A stretch of DNA of 64,000 nt from WHSW01 sp963767475 (GTDB taxonomy: Bacteria; Actinomycetota; Thermoleophilia; Solirubrobacterales; 70-9), in assembly GCA_963767475.1 (NCBI GenBank), contig CAVYEI010000005.1, positions 310,001 to 374,000 of the forward strand, in the 5' to 3' direction. This document shows positions 7,001 through 15,158 of this stretch, piece by piece (the first letter of the stretch is position 1; each line of letters begins with the position of its first letter). Both the position numbers and the translations under genes were made by a program. The notes below the pieces were generated by a model, which saw only the letters and a program-made list of their open reading frames with translations, was not told the DNA's origin and searched no databases.

Positions 7001-7873
7001 GTGGACGCGCTGATCGACGTTGCCGCACCGCTGTTGCTGATCGCCGTCGCGGTGGGCTATGCGAAGCGCGTGCAGACGCTCTCGGCGCGGGGGACTCCGG
7101 TCGACGTCTGGCGCCAGGTCTCGTTCGCGGCCGGGGTGGTGCTGTTACTGGGCGCCGACCTGCCGCCGCTGGCGCCGGTCGCCGAGGAGATCGTCGTCGC
7201 CCACATGGTCCAGCACCTGCTGATCGGCGACCTCGCCGGCCTCTTCATCGCCCTCGGGCTCACCGGGCCGATCCTGCAGCCGCTGCTCGCCAGGCGCCCT
7301 TTCTCCTACCTGCGCCTGCTCGGTAATCCGCTGATCGCGCTGCCGATCTGGGCGCTCAACCTCTACCTCTGGCACCTCTCGTTTCTCTACCAGGGTGTGC
7401 TCACGAGCCCGCTCTTGCATTTCGCCCAGCACGCCTGCTTCTTCACCTTCGGCCTGGCGATGTGGCTGCCGTTGGTCGGACCGCTGCCGAAGCCCGCCTG
7501 GTTCGGGGACGGCGCGATGCTGATCTACGTCGTCGTCGTTCGCTTCCTCGAAGCGGTGCTGGCGAACGTGCTGATCTGGTCCGGGACGGTGCTCTACCCC
7601 GATTACGCCCCCGGCGAGGCCAAGTGGGAGATCGGGCCGCTCGCCGACCAGGGCGCGGCCGGCAACGTGATGATGATCTGGACCGGCACGGTCACCCTCG
7701 GGCTCTTCACCTGGCTCTTCTTTCGCGCCGCCAACCGAAGCGCCGAGAAGCAGGAGCTGCTCGAGCTCGCCGACGCCCACGGGTTCGAGCTCGACCCCGG
7801 TCGAGCCGCGCGCGCAGTCGCCGCCGGCCAGGGCGAGCGCCTGCGCGAGCGGATTCTCGGCGGTCGCGCTTGA
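7001..7873 (+). CDS. ctaG: Cytochrome c oxidase assembly factor, CtaG (caa3) family
   Basis: 290-residue polytopic membrane protein of the caa3-type CtaG family, needed for assembly of cytochrome c oxidase in Gram-positives (family knowledge). Seen: about seven hydrophobic segments, with the family histidines in HMVQHLLIGDLA, LYLWHLSFLYQ and HFAQHACFFTFG. The C-terminal ~50 residues are soluble and charged. GTG 7001 is chosen over TTG 6992 because of the -10-like hexamer. Its TGA overlaps the TTG start of the next gene by 3 bp, so the two genes are coupled. No oxidase subunits are in view. Confidence 0.88.
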   Translation: MDALIDVAAPLLLIAVAVGYAKRVQTLSARGTPVDVWRQVSFAAGVVLLLGADLPPLAPVAEEIVVAHMVQHLLIGDLAGLFIALGLTGPILQPLLARRPFSYLRLLGNPLIALPIWALNLYLWHLSFLYQGVLTSPLLHFAQHACFFTFGLAMWLPLVGPLPKPAWFGDGAMLIYVVVVRFLEAVLANVLIWSGTVLYPDYAPGEAKWEIGPLADQGAAGNVMMIWTGTVTLGLFTWLFFRAANRSAEKQELLELADAHGFELDPGRAARAVAAGQGERLRERILGGRA

Positions 7874-9375
7874 ACGCCGAGCAGCAGAGCCGCTTCCTCT
7901 ACGCCCTCGTCTTCGTCGTCGGGGCCGCCAGCCTCGGCGCCGAGATCGCGGCGGCGCGGCTGATGGCCCCGTTCTTCGGCGACTCGACGATCATCTGGGC
8001 GAACACGATCGGCGTCGTCCTGGTCGCGCTCTCGGTCGGCTATTGGCTCGGCGGGCGGCTCGCCGACCGGCGGCCGGACGTCCGCAGCCTCTGCGTCGTC
8101 ATCCTCGCCGCCGCGGTCCTCCTGGCGCTCGTGCCGCTGATCGCCCGGCCGTTCTTCGACCTCTCGGTCGACGCGCTCGACGAGATCGAGGCCGGCGCCT
8201 TCATCGGCTCGCTCGCCGCCGTCCTGTTGCTGGTCGCGGTCCCCGTTGTCCTGCTCGGGACCGCCGCCCCCTGGGCGCTGCGGCTGGCGGTCGGCGACGT
8301 CGAGCATGCGGGCCGGGTCGCCGGGCGCCTCTACGCACTCTCGACCGTCGGCTCGCTCACCGGGACGATGCTCTCCGCGCTGGTCCTGATCCCCTTCGTC
8401 GGCACCCAGCGGACCTTCCTGATCTTCGCCCTGGCGCTGGCGCTCGTCGGCGCGGCCGGGCTCGGCTGGCGATTTGCGGCGGTGCCGGTGGCGGTGGCGG
8501 CCGCGATCGCGATCCCGGTAGGGACGCTGAAGGCCGCCGACGACGGCCGGATCCTGTTCGAGGACGAGTCCGAGCACCAGTACATCCGGGTGACGGAGGA
8601 GGACGACGGCGACCGGGTGCTGGAGCTCAACGAGGGCCAGGCGACCCACTCGGTGCTGCCGGCGCGCGGGTACCTGACGGCCGACTACTGGGACAGCTTC
8701 CTCGTGCTCCCATTCGCCGCCCGGGCCGAGCCGCCGCGAAAGGTCGCGATTCTCGGCAACGCCGCGGGCACGATCGCGCGCTCCTACGGGCGCTTCTGGC
8801 CCGACGCCGAGGTCGACGGGGTGGAGATCGACCCGGAGCTGAGCGAGGTCGGCTACCGCTACTTCGACATGGGCTCGAATCCCAACCTGACGATCCACGA
8901 CGAGGACGCGCGGCCGTGGTTGCGACAGTCCGAGGGCGGCTACGACCTGATCGTCGTCGACACCTACCACCAGCCCTACATCCCGTTCTACATGGTGACG
9001 AAGGAGTTCTTCGAGCTCGCCCGCGACCGGCTGGCGCCGGGCGGCGTGGTGGTCGTCAACGTCGGCCATCCCGAGGGCTCGCAGGAGTTCGAGAAGGTGC
9101 TCGGGGCGACGATGGCCGAGGTCTTCCCGACCGTGCTCCGCGACCCCGCCGAGCAGACCAACACGCTGATGCTCGGCACCGAGTCCCCCGCCTCGCCGGA
9201 GAAGCTGGCGGCGGCCGCTGAGGCGCAGATGCGCGGCAACCTGCGCAAGCTCGCCCTGATCGACGCCGCCCGGCTCGGGCCGCGGCTGGCCGGCGGCGAG
9301 GTCTACACCGACGACCGCGCCCCGGTCGAGTGGCTCGTCGACCGCTCGATCATCGGCTACGCCGGGGGCGAGTGA
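7870..9375 (+). CDS. Membrane-fused spermidine synthase-like protein
   Basis: 501 residues in two parts. Residues ~1-215 form six or seven transmembrane segments with motifs common to MFS-fused spermidine synthases (ASLGAEIAAARLMAPFFG near the start). Residues ~220-500 are a Rossmann methyltransferase-like spermidine synthase domain: AILGNAAGTIARSYG for the nucleotide-binding loop, GVEIDPEL for the acidic loop, YDLIVVDTYHQPYIPFYMVT at the active-site strand, then GVVVVNV. A canonical speE catalytic Asp pair is not obvious, so polyamine synthesis is not assured. TTG 7870 overlaps the ctaG stop. Confidence 0.82.
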   Translation: MNAEQQSRFLYALVFVVGAASLGAEIAAARLMAPFFGDSTIIWANTIGVVLVALSVGYWLGGRLADRRPDVRSLCVVILAAAVLLALVPLIARPFFDLSVDALDEIEAGAFIGSLAAVLLLVAVPVVLLGTAAPWALRLAVGDVEHAGRVAGRLYALSTVGSLTGTMLSALVLIPFVGTQRTFLIFALALALVGAAGLGWRFAAVPVAVAAAIAIPVGTLKAADDGRILFEDESEHQYIRVTEEDDGDRVLELNEGQATHSVLPARGYLTADYWDSFLVLPFAARAEPPRKVAILGNAAGTIARSYGRFWPDAEVDGVEIDPELSEVGYRYFDMGSNPNLTIHDEDARPWLRQSEGGYDLIVVDTYHQPYIPFYMVTKEFFELARDRLAPGGVVVVNVGHPEGSQEFEKVLGATMAEVFPTVLRDPAEQTNTLMLGTESPASPEKLAAAAEAQMRGNLRKLALIDAARLGPRLAGGEVYTDDRAPVEWLVDRSIIGYAGGE

Positions 9376-9418
9376 GGCGGAGCGAAGCGAAGCCGAGCCG
9401 CGCCGCCGTTGAGGCGCC
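9374..9418 (+). repeat. Interspersed hairpin repeat, copy B
   Basis: Begins on the stop codon of the spermidine synthase-like gene with GAGGCGGAGCGAAGCGAAGC, identical to copy A over that stretch. It ends in the hairpin GCGCC-GCCGTTGA-GGCGC. It sits in the convergent gap before the serine hydrolase gene. Confidence 0.75.
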
Positions 9419-9429
9419 GTGAATGACGC

Positions 9430-10995
9430 TCAGCGCGAGCGCAGGACGAAGCTCAGCGCCGACCTCGTGCCGGCGGCGCGGTCGCGGTTGCGGGTCGCGA
9501 CCGTGACCGTGCGGCGACGGCGGGTGAGCGCGTCGAGCAGCGGCTCGCGCAGCTCGAACTCGATCGTCCGCGCGCGTCCCGCGCGGATCCGGTAGCCGAT
9601 CGGAGCGGCGCCGGTCATCCGCGCTCGCCCTCGACAGCGCGGCGGCAGCGCCGCCGGCCACGCGCGCGGGCAGCGCAACTTCACCTTGATCGTGCCATCC
9701 GGTCGGGGCCGCTTCGAGCGCGGCTCGATCGTCGTGGCGCGTGCCCGAGCCGGGCCCTGGGGCGGCAGCGGTGGCGGCCGCTCGCCCTCGAGCACCTCCT
9801 GCGGGCGTGCGAGCGAATCCTGAAAGCCGCGATCGACGTCCTCGCGGCTGACGTCGCCGGCATCGGGCGGCGGCTTCGGCGGCTCGACCGGCTCGTCGAC
9901 GATCGACCCGAGCACCTGGCCGTAGAACTCCTCCTCCCAGTTCCCGCCGCTGACCGAGTCGACGCCGAAGCGGGCGACGACCAGACCCTGGCTCGGGAAC
10001 ACGGTCACCAGCTGACCCAGCAGCCCGGCGAACTGGTAGGCGTCGGCCGGCAGGCTCGGGAACATGCGCTCGTCGGAGACCGGCCGCTCGCCGATCCGCG
10101 GCGAGACGCACGGTTTCGAGGCGTTCACCCAGATGAACCAGGCGTAGCAGCCGCTCTGGGGGATCGGTGTGACCGCCTCGCGCACGAAGCGCTTCGAGAG
10201 CAGACGTCGCCCGCGCCAGACGCCCCCGCGGCGCATCAGCTCGCCAAAGCGCGCGAAGTCGTCGGGAACCATGTGCAGCCCGAAGAAGCCCTGGGTGTGA
10301 CCGGCGTCGTCGCGGGTCCAGCTCCAGCTGCCGGGCTCGATCCCGATCGGCCCGAACAGGCGGCGCTGGGCGAACTCCTGGAAGTCGGCGCCCACCGCGC
10401 GCCCCGTCGCTTCGGCGACCAGGGCCGGCCCGCTTTGCGAGTACTCCCAGTAGGTGCCCGGCGGCTTCTCGACCGGCACCGTGAGCGCCTCCTGGAGCCG
10501 GTTGGGCATGAAGACGTTGTAGTCGCGCAAGCCGTTCCAGTGCAGGCCCGAGGTCATCGTCAGCAGCTCGCGCATCGTGATCGCGCCGTGCGCAGCGTCC
10601 GCCTCGGGGATCAGCGAGCCGAGCGGGTCGTCGGGTCCGACGAGGTTGCGGGTCATCGCGCTGCCGAAGACGAGCGCGGTGATCGATTTGGCAAGCGACC
10701 AGCTCTGAAAGCGCGAACCGCGGTTGACGGGGGCGAGGCTGTCCTCGCCGACCCGACAGCCGTAGCGGTAGACGCGCACCGCCAGCGCCTGGTTCTGGGT
10801 CGCGTACTCGATCGCAGCGGTGAGCTTCGCCGCGTCCATGCCCGCCGCAGCCGGGGTCGCCTCGATCCAATCGCTGTCGCCGGGCTCCTCACATTGAGCA
10901 GCGCCGAGCGCGCCGCTTGGCGCGACCAGCGCCAGCGTCGCCGCGACCAGCGCCGCGAGCAACCACGGGCGAACGTCTCCCAGCCTCCGGACCAC
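9430..10995 (-). CDS. Secreted serine hydrolase, beta-lactamase/class C family
   Basis: 521 residues. Signal peptide at residues 1-32. The beta-lactamase-like domain follows with the nucleophile motif SLAK (Ser100, Lys103), a Tyr motif WEYSQSG near 190, and HTQGFFGLHMVPDDFARFG typical of the family's C-terminal half. After a proline-rich linker (PPKPPPD, then PPPLPPQG) comes a basic C-terminal domain of ~90 residues (from about 430) that is rich in Arg and Thr and is not recognised; it could bind the cell wall. Substrate unknown (esterase, D-amino peptidase or 6-aminohexanoate hydrolase are the common alternatives). Confidence 0.83.
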   Translation of the reverse strand: MVRRLGDVRPWLLAALVAATLALVAPSGALGAAQCEEPGDSDWIEATPAAAGMDAAKLTAAIEYATQNQALAVRVYRYGCRVGEDSLAPVNRGSRFQSWSLAKSITALVFGSAMTRNLVGPDDPLGSLIPEADAAHGAITMRELLTMTSGLHWNGLRDYNVFMPNRLQEALTVPVEKPPGTYWEYSQSGPALVAEATGRAVGADFQEFAQRRLFGPIGIEPGSWSWTRDDAGHTQGFFGLHMVPDDFARFGELMRRGGVWRGRRLLSKRFVREAVTPIPQSGCYAWFIWVNASKPCVSPRIGERPVSDERMFPSLPADAYQFAGLLGQLVTVFPSQGLVVARFGVDSVSGGNWEEEFYGQVLGSIVDEPVEPPKPPPDAGDVSREDVDRGFQDSLARPQEVLEGERPPPLPPQGPARARATTIEPRSKRPRPDGTIKVKLRCPRAWPAALPPRCRGRARMTGAAPIGYRIRAGRARTIEFELREPLLDALTRRRRTVTVATRNRDRAAGTRSALSFVLRSR

Positions 10996-11052
10996 GCCTG
11001 GACTGTAAGCGCGAGCCGGTCGCCATGCGCCGGTTGCACGCCGCGCGTCGGA

Positions 11053-11187
11053 TCACCGGTTGCGTGGGTTCACCGCGCGGCCGGTGACCCAGCGCCACCA
11101 GTAGACGCCGAGATCGGCGAAGAACGCGACCACCCGGCCGACCGGCCCGGTCAGGATCCAGGCGGCAAAGCGCTCCGCGAGGCTCAC
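11053..11187 (-). CDS. 44-residue conserved-looking small protein coupled to the aldo/keto reductase
   Basis: Starts at GTG 11187, overlapping the TGA of the aldo/keto reductase gene as GTGA, so translation is probably coupled. The peptide begins MSLAERFAAWILTGPVGR, continues through VVAFFADLGVYWWRWVT and ends AVNPRNR: an amphipathic to hydrophobic helix with Trp-Trp near a basic end, typical of a membrane-associated small protein. I recall similar short proteins in related genomes but cannot name a family. Confidence 0.55.
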   Translation of the reverse strand: MSLAERFAAWILTGPVGRVVAFFADLGVYWWRWVTGRAVNPRNR

Positions 11188-12320
11188 CCGACGGGAGCCA
11201 CACGGCGCAGGTCGCGCTCGGGGTCGATCCCCCAGTGCCGGCCCGCCGCGACGAGCTCGTCGCTGAGCGGCCAGCGGTCGGGCCGCTCGTCGCCCTCGTG
11301 CTCGGGGCTGGCGCCCTTGAGCGTCATCGAGCCGGTGTTGTCGCCGATCGCGCGAATCTGCTCGACCTCGATCGAGCCCAGTCGCTGTTTCGGAAGCGCC
11401 GCAAGCTCGGCGCGCTTGTCCTCGACCGCCCTCGCCTCGGGGCCCGCTTCCTGGATCAGGGTCGGCACCGTGCACTCGACCGCCTCGTGGGCGAGGTTGA
11501 ACTGGCAGGCGAGTTGGATCGGGGTCAGCCCGGCGGCCTCGGCGAGCGGGCGCAGGAGCTCGAGCCGTCCATGCCCGGCCTCAACCCAGCCCTGGGGCCG
11601 AAAGCGCCGGTGATCGGACTCGGTGAAGACATGGCCGGGGCCGACGTCATCCCAGAACAGACCCCCGTAGTCGACCACCCGCGTGATCACCCGGATCCCG
11701 CGCTCGGCGGCGGCGTCGAGGCAGAGCTCGCCGGGCCAGGGCTCGAGCGGGTTGAGGATCACCATCGCCCAGTCGATCCGGTCGCCGAAACGCTCGAAGC
11801 AGGCGAGCAGGTCGAGGGTGAAGCCGTTCGCCGGCCCGGGAGCTACTCCGATCGCCGCCGTCAGCCCGGATTTGCGAACGGCATCCATCCCGTCCCAGAC
11901 CGCTTCGGAGGTGAAGCCGGTTCGATCCGGGTTGTGCAGCAGGAGCAGGTCAAAGCTGTCGGCGCCGACGCGTTCGAGGCTGGCCTCGGTCGCCCGCCGA
12001 AGGTAGTCGGCGTAGCCGTCCGGGCCGCGCAGGCGCGGGTCGGTGAAGCGTGGGAACCCCCGCGGTCCGTCGCGCTCGCCCTCGATGAAGTCGTGGCCGA
12101 CGGCGCCGACAAGCGAGTAGGAGTCGCGGGCGAGGCCGGCGAGCGCCCGCCCGAGCAGCGAGTCGGCCTCACCGGCGCCGTAGACATCGGCGGTGATCAC
12201 GGTGTCGATTCCGTCGCCGGGCCGAAACAAGGCCAGCAGGCGCTCGTCGGAAATCGGCTCGCCGAAGTGCATGAAGCGCCCGCCGCTCCAGGTTCCGATC
12301 GCGGTTCTGCCCGGGTCCAC
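11184..12320 (-). CDS. Aldo/keto reductase family protein with altered catalytic residues
   Basis: 378 residues from GTG 12320, chosen because the barrel's first motif follows soon after. Family features: TADVYGAGEADSLLGRAL, LLLLHNPDRTGF (the His of the tetrad), and a C-terminal GDNTGSMTLKGA region. Compared with active members, the catalytic Asp position (usually FDTA) reads VITA and the catalytic Lys position (usually TKVG) reads GAVG. Normal NADPH-dependent carbonyl reduction is therefore doubtful. It is divergent from tig and followed by a coupled 44-residue protein. Confidence 0.78.
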   Translation of the reverse strand: MDPGRTAIGTWSGGRFMHFGEPISDERLLALFRPGDGIDTVITADVYGAGEADSLLGRALAGLARDSYSLVGAVGHDFIEGERDGPRGFPRFTDPRLRGPDGYADYLRRATEASLERVGADSFDLLLLHNPDRTGFTSEAVWDGMDAVRKSGLTAAIGVAPGPANGFTLDLLACFERFGDRIDWAMVILNPLEPWPGELCLDAAAERGIRVITRVVDYGGLFWDDVGPGHVFTESDHRRFRPQGWVEAGHGRLELLRPLAEAAGLTPIQLACQFNLAHEAVECTVPTLIQEAGPEARAVEDKRAELAALPKQRLGSIEVEQIRAIGDNTGSMTLKGASPEHEGDERPDRWPLSDELVAAGRHWGIDPERDLRRVAPVG

Positions 12321-12355
12321 GGGCTCAAGCCTAGTTGAGTGATTCGGTGGGTCAC

Positions 12356-12361
12356 TAAGCT
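12356..12361 (+). promoter_or_regulatory. Probable -10 hexamer TAAGCT of tig
   Basis: TAAGCT ends 10 nt before ATG 12372, leaving no room for a ribosome site; fits the leaderless pattern and supports ATG 12372 over GTG 12339. Confidence 0.4.
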
Positions 12362-12371
12362 GCGACCGGCG

Positions 12372-13775
12372 ATGAAGACAGAGGTCACAGAGCTCCCCGA
12401 CTCGCGGGTCAAGATCGATGTCGCGGTCGAGCCCGAGGCGCTGGCAAAGCGAGTCGACCGCGCCGCGGCGCAGCTCGCCGGCGAGATGAAGATGCCCGGC
12501 TTTCGCAAGGGCAAGGTGCCGGCGCAGCTGGTGATCCAGCGGGTCGGCCGCGAGGCCGTGGTCGAGCAGGCGCTCCGCGACGGGCTGCCGGAGTGGTACG
12601 AGCGGGCCCTGCTCGAGTCGGGGGTCGCCGCGATCGGCGACCCGAAGCTCGACGTCGGCGACCTGCCCGGCGAGGGCGAGGGCCTGAGCTTCTCGATCGA
12701 GGTCGGCGTGCGTCCCACGGCGGAGCTCGGCGAGTGGCAGGGACTCGAGGTCGGCAAGGCCGAGATCGAGGTGCCCGAGGAGGCGATCGAGGCGGAGCTC
12801 GACCGCCTGCGCGAGGGCTTCGCCAGCCTGACCCCGGTCGAGCGCCCGGCGGCCGCCGGCGACGCGGTCGTGATCGACTTCGCCGGGACCATCGACGGCG
12901 AGCCGTTCGAGGGCTCGGAGTCGCGCGACTTCGTGATCGAGCTCGGCGGCGAGAACCTGCTGCCCGAGTTCGACGCCGGGCTCAGCGGTGCGGCGGCCGG
13001 CGACGAGCGCACGATCGAGGTCAGCTTCCCCGACGATCATCAGCCCGAGGAGCTCGCCGGCAAGACCGCGAGCTTCGCGGTCACGGTCAAGGAGGTGCGC
13101 GAGAAGGACCTTCCCGAGCTCGACGATGAGTTCGCCTCCGAGGCGTCGGAGTTCGAGACCCTCGACGAGCTGCGCGAGGAGATGCGCTCGCAGATGTCGA
13201 AGGGCCTCGAGCAGCGCGCCGAGGCCGAATTTCGCGAGGCGGCCGTCGACGCGGTTGCCGCCAAGGCGACGCTCGAGATCCCCCACGATCTCGTTCACGC
13301 CCGCGCGCACGAGATGTGGGAGCGGATCGAGCGTCAGCTGCAGTCGCGCGGGATCGATCCCCAGGCATACGCCCAGATGCAGGGCAAGGACCGCCACGAC
13401 CTGATCGATGACGCCGAGGAGGACGCCGAGCGCGCGCTGCGCCGCGAGGCGGTGCTCGCCGCGGTCGCCGACGCCGAGCAGATCGAGCCCACCGACGAGG
13501 ACCTGATCGAGGCGATCGGACCCGGGGACGGCAAGAACGCTCCGGAGAAGCTTCTCGCTCGCCTGCGGGAGTCCGGCCGCGACAACCTGCTGCGCGACGA
13601 GGTGCGGATGCGCAAGGCGGCCGATGCGATCGCCGAGTCGGCGAAGCCGATCCCGATGGAGCAGGCCGCCGCGCGCGAGCAGATCTGGACGCCGGAGAAG
13701 GGCGAGGGCGGCGCCGAGGGCGCCGAGCCCGGATCCGAGTCGAAGCCCGGCGAGCTCTGGACCCCGGGTAGCTAG
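12372..13775 (+). CDS. tig: Trigger factor (ribosome-associated chaperone and peptidyl-prolyl isomerase)
   Basis: Binds L23 at the ribosome exit and shields nascent chains. 467 residues. The N-terminal ribosome-binding domain carries the signature GFRKGKVP (about residues 41-48). The FKBP-type PPIase domain runs from about 155 to 240 (AGDAVVIDFAGTIDGEPFEGS, FAVTVKEV), followed by the helical C-terminal arms. The last ~30 residues (GEGGAEGAEPGSESKPGELW) are an added low-complexity tail. It precedes a metallopeptidase and, 2.5 kb on, clpP-clpX, the usual quality-control neighbourhood. Confidence 0.95.
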   Translation: MKTEVTELPDSRVKIDVAVEPEALAKRVDRAAAQLAGEMKMPGFRKGKVPAQLVIQRVGREAVVEQALRDGLPEWYERALLESGVAAIGDPKLDVGDLPGEGEGLSFSIEVGVRPTAELGEWQGLEVGKAEIEVPEEAIEAELDRLREGFASLTPVERPAAAGDAVVIDFAGTIDGEPFEGSESRDFVIELGGENLLPEFDAGLSGAAAGDERTIEVSFPDDHQPEELAGKTASFAVTVKEVREKDLPELDDEFASEASEFETLDELREEMRSQMSKGLEQRAEAEFREAAVDAVAAKATLEIPHDLVHARAHEMWERIERQLQSRGIDPQAYAQMQGKDRHDLIDDAEEDAERALRREAVLAAVADAEQIEPTDEDLIEAIGPGDGKNAPEKLLARLRESGRDNLLRDEVRMRKAADAIAESAKPIPMEQAAAREQIWTPEKGEGGAEGAEPGSESKPGELWTPGS

Positions 13776-13808
13776 CCGCGCCGGGCCGCCCTACCCCGAT
13801 CCGTCAGT

Positions 13809-14651
13809 ATGCGACGCGTGCGAACCGGCTTGGCATCGGCTCTGGCTCTCGTGCTCGCCCTCGGCGTGCTCGTCGGCTGCGGCGACGATGGCGATGGTGG
13901 CGGCGGCGATACGGCGGTGGTCGTCAACGAGCCCGCCCAGGCCGACGTCGACGAGCCCGATCCCGACGCGACCAAGACCCCGGACGGCGTCGAGGTCCTC
14001 GACGAGCTCGCCGAGCTGCGCCAGGCGGAGGGTGAGTCGAGCGTGCCGGCGATCCGCGGGTCCGCCGGCCTCACCGTGCCCGAGTGGATGCACGTCGTCA
14101 ACGGCGACACCGCCACCTACTGGCAGAAGCAGTTCAACCGCGCCGGCTACCGATACGACCCCGCGCAGGAGGTGATCTTCGACGGCAAGGTCCAGACCGG
14201 CTGTGGCGGCAAGGCGAACCAGCGCAGCGGGCCGTTCTACTGCACCGGCGACGAGTCGATCTACCTGCCCGTCACCTTCTTCGAGCAGCAGGCGAACCCG
14301 TTCGGAGATGCGGCGGTCGCGATCGTGATCGCGCACGAGAACGGCCACCACGTCCAGGACCTGCTCGGCCTGTTCCAGACCCGGATCCTCTCCGCCCAGC
14401 TCGAGCTGCAGGCCGACTGCCTCGCCGGCGTCTGGGCGAAGACGATCTACAAGCGCGGCCTGCTCGAGGAGGGTGACATCGGCGAGATCCTCGGCCTCGT
14501 CGACATCAGCGGCGACTCGCCCGACGTGGCGATCAACGCCCCGGGCGCCCACGGCAGCTCCGCGCTGCGCCAGGACTTCTTCGCCCAGGGCTACGACGGC
14601 GGCAAGCCCGGCTCCTGCCCGGTGCCGCCGAAGCGCCAGATCCGCGGCTGA
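13809..14651 (+). CDS. Zinc metallopeptidase lipoprotein, YpfJ family
   Basis: 280 residues. The N terminus is a lipoprotein signal with the lipobox LVGCG (Cys at about residue 21), then an acidic Gly/Asp linker. The catalytic part has the zinc motif HENGHH (about 178-183) in IVIAHENGHHVQDLLG, a downstream Glu in LELQADCLAGVW, and conserved Cys in TGCGGKAN and GPFYCTGDE, as in the neutral zinc metallopeptidase family. Anchoring outside the membrane is inferred. The gene follows tig by 33 bp and may share its transcript. Confidence 0.88.
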   Translation: MRRVRTGLASALALVLALGVLVGCGDDGDGGGGDTAVVVNEPAQADVDEPDPDATKTPDGVEVLDELAELRQAEGESSVPAIRGSAGLTVPEWMHVVNGDTATYWQKQFNRAGYRYDPAQEVIFDGKVQTGCGGKANQRSGPFYCTGDESIYLPVTFFEQQANPFGDAAVAIVIAHENGHHVQDLLGLFQTRILSAQLELQADCLAGVWAKTIYKRGLLEEGDIGEILGLVDISGDSPDVAINAPGAHGSSALRQDFFAQGYDGGKPGSCPVPPKRQIRG

Positions 14652-14719
14652 ACGCCCTCGCTCGCCGCAGAGGCTTCTTCGCGCCGAAAGTACCCCCCGG
14701 GCCGTATTGGCGGCGGTGC

Positions 14720-15130
14720 TCAGGCGTCGGAAGCGGGCCGCCTCAACCCGGCCGCCTGCTTCGCCCGCCCCGGCGACGCGTAACCGATCGCGGAGATGAT
14801 CTTGCCGTTCCGCACGGTGACGATCGAGCCGAAGGGTCCGTCGACCTCGATCCCTGTGAGGCGGAAGCGACCGACGATGTGCTGGCCGGTGACGACCCGC
14901 TCGTCGTCGACACTGATCGCCTCCTTGAGTTCCAGGTGGATGTCGTCGAACGCATCGGCGAAGTCGGCCCACCATTGACGAAGGCCGGCGTGGCCGTGAT
15001 AGGGGCCGCGGATCGGCGACTCGTCCCAGTTCCGAACAAGGATCTCCTCATCGCAGATCTCCGGGGACAGTTCACCCCGCTGAAGGCCCTCGAACCAGCG
15101 CCGCACCAGGTTGACATTCGCCTCAGACAT
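14720..15130 (-). CDS. SnoaL-like/NTF2-fold protein
   Basis: 136 residues with the SnoaL-like pattern: NVNLVRRWFEGLQRGELS at the N terminus, WADFADAFDDIHLELKEAI, then GSIVTVRNGKIISAIGYAS. This alpha+beta cone fold serves as isomerase, dehydratase or ligand pocket, so the reaction cannot be assigned. It is convergent with the metallopeptidase gene (68-bp gap, no clear terminator) and 28 bp downstream of the PrsW-like gene on the same strand. Confidence 0.75.
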   Translation of the reverse strand: MSEANVNLVRRWFEGLQRGELSPEICDEEILVRNWDESPIRGPYHGHAGLRQWWADFADAFDDIHLELKEAISVDDERVVTGQHIVGRFRLTGIEVDGPFGSIVTVRNGKIISAIGYASPGRAKQAAGLRRPASDA

Positions 15131-15158
15131 CGGTCGTAAGTATGTCTCGCGCGTTGCG

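Noticed and set aside
7603..9069. 488-codon minus-strand frame opposite the spermidine synthase-like gene
   Set aside because: Composition (Arg/Asp/Gly/Glu runs) is typical of antisense frames at high GC; the plus-strand gene has clear motifs.
14740..14790. Further copy of the interspersed repeat (GCCGCCTCAACCCGG) in the SnoaL-like gene
   Set aside because: Shares only a short stretch on the opposite strand and lacks the hairpin loop.
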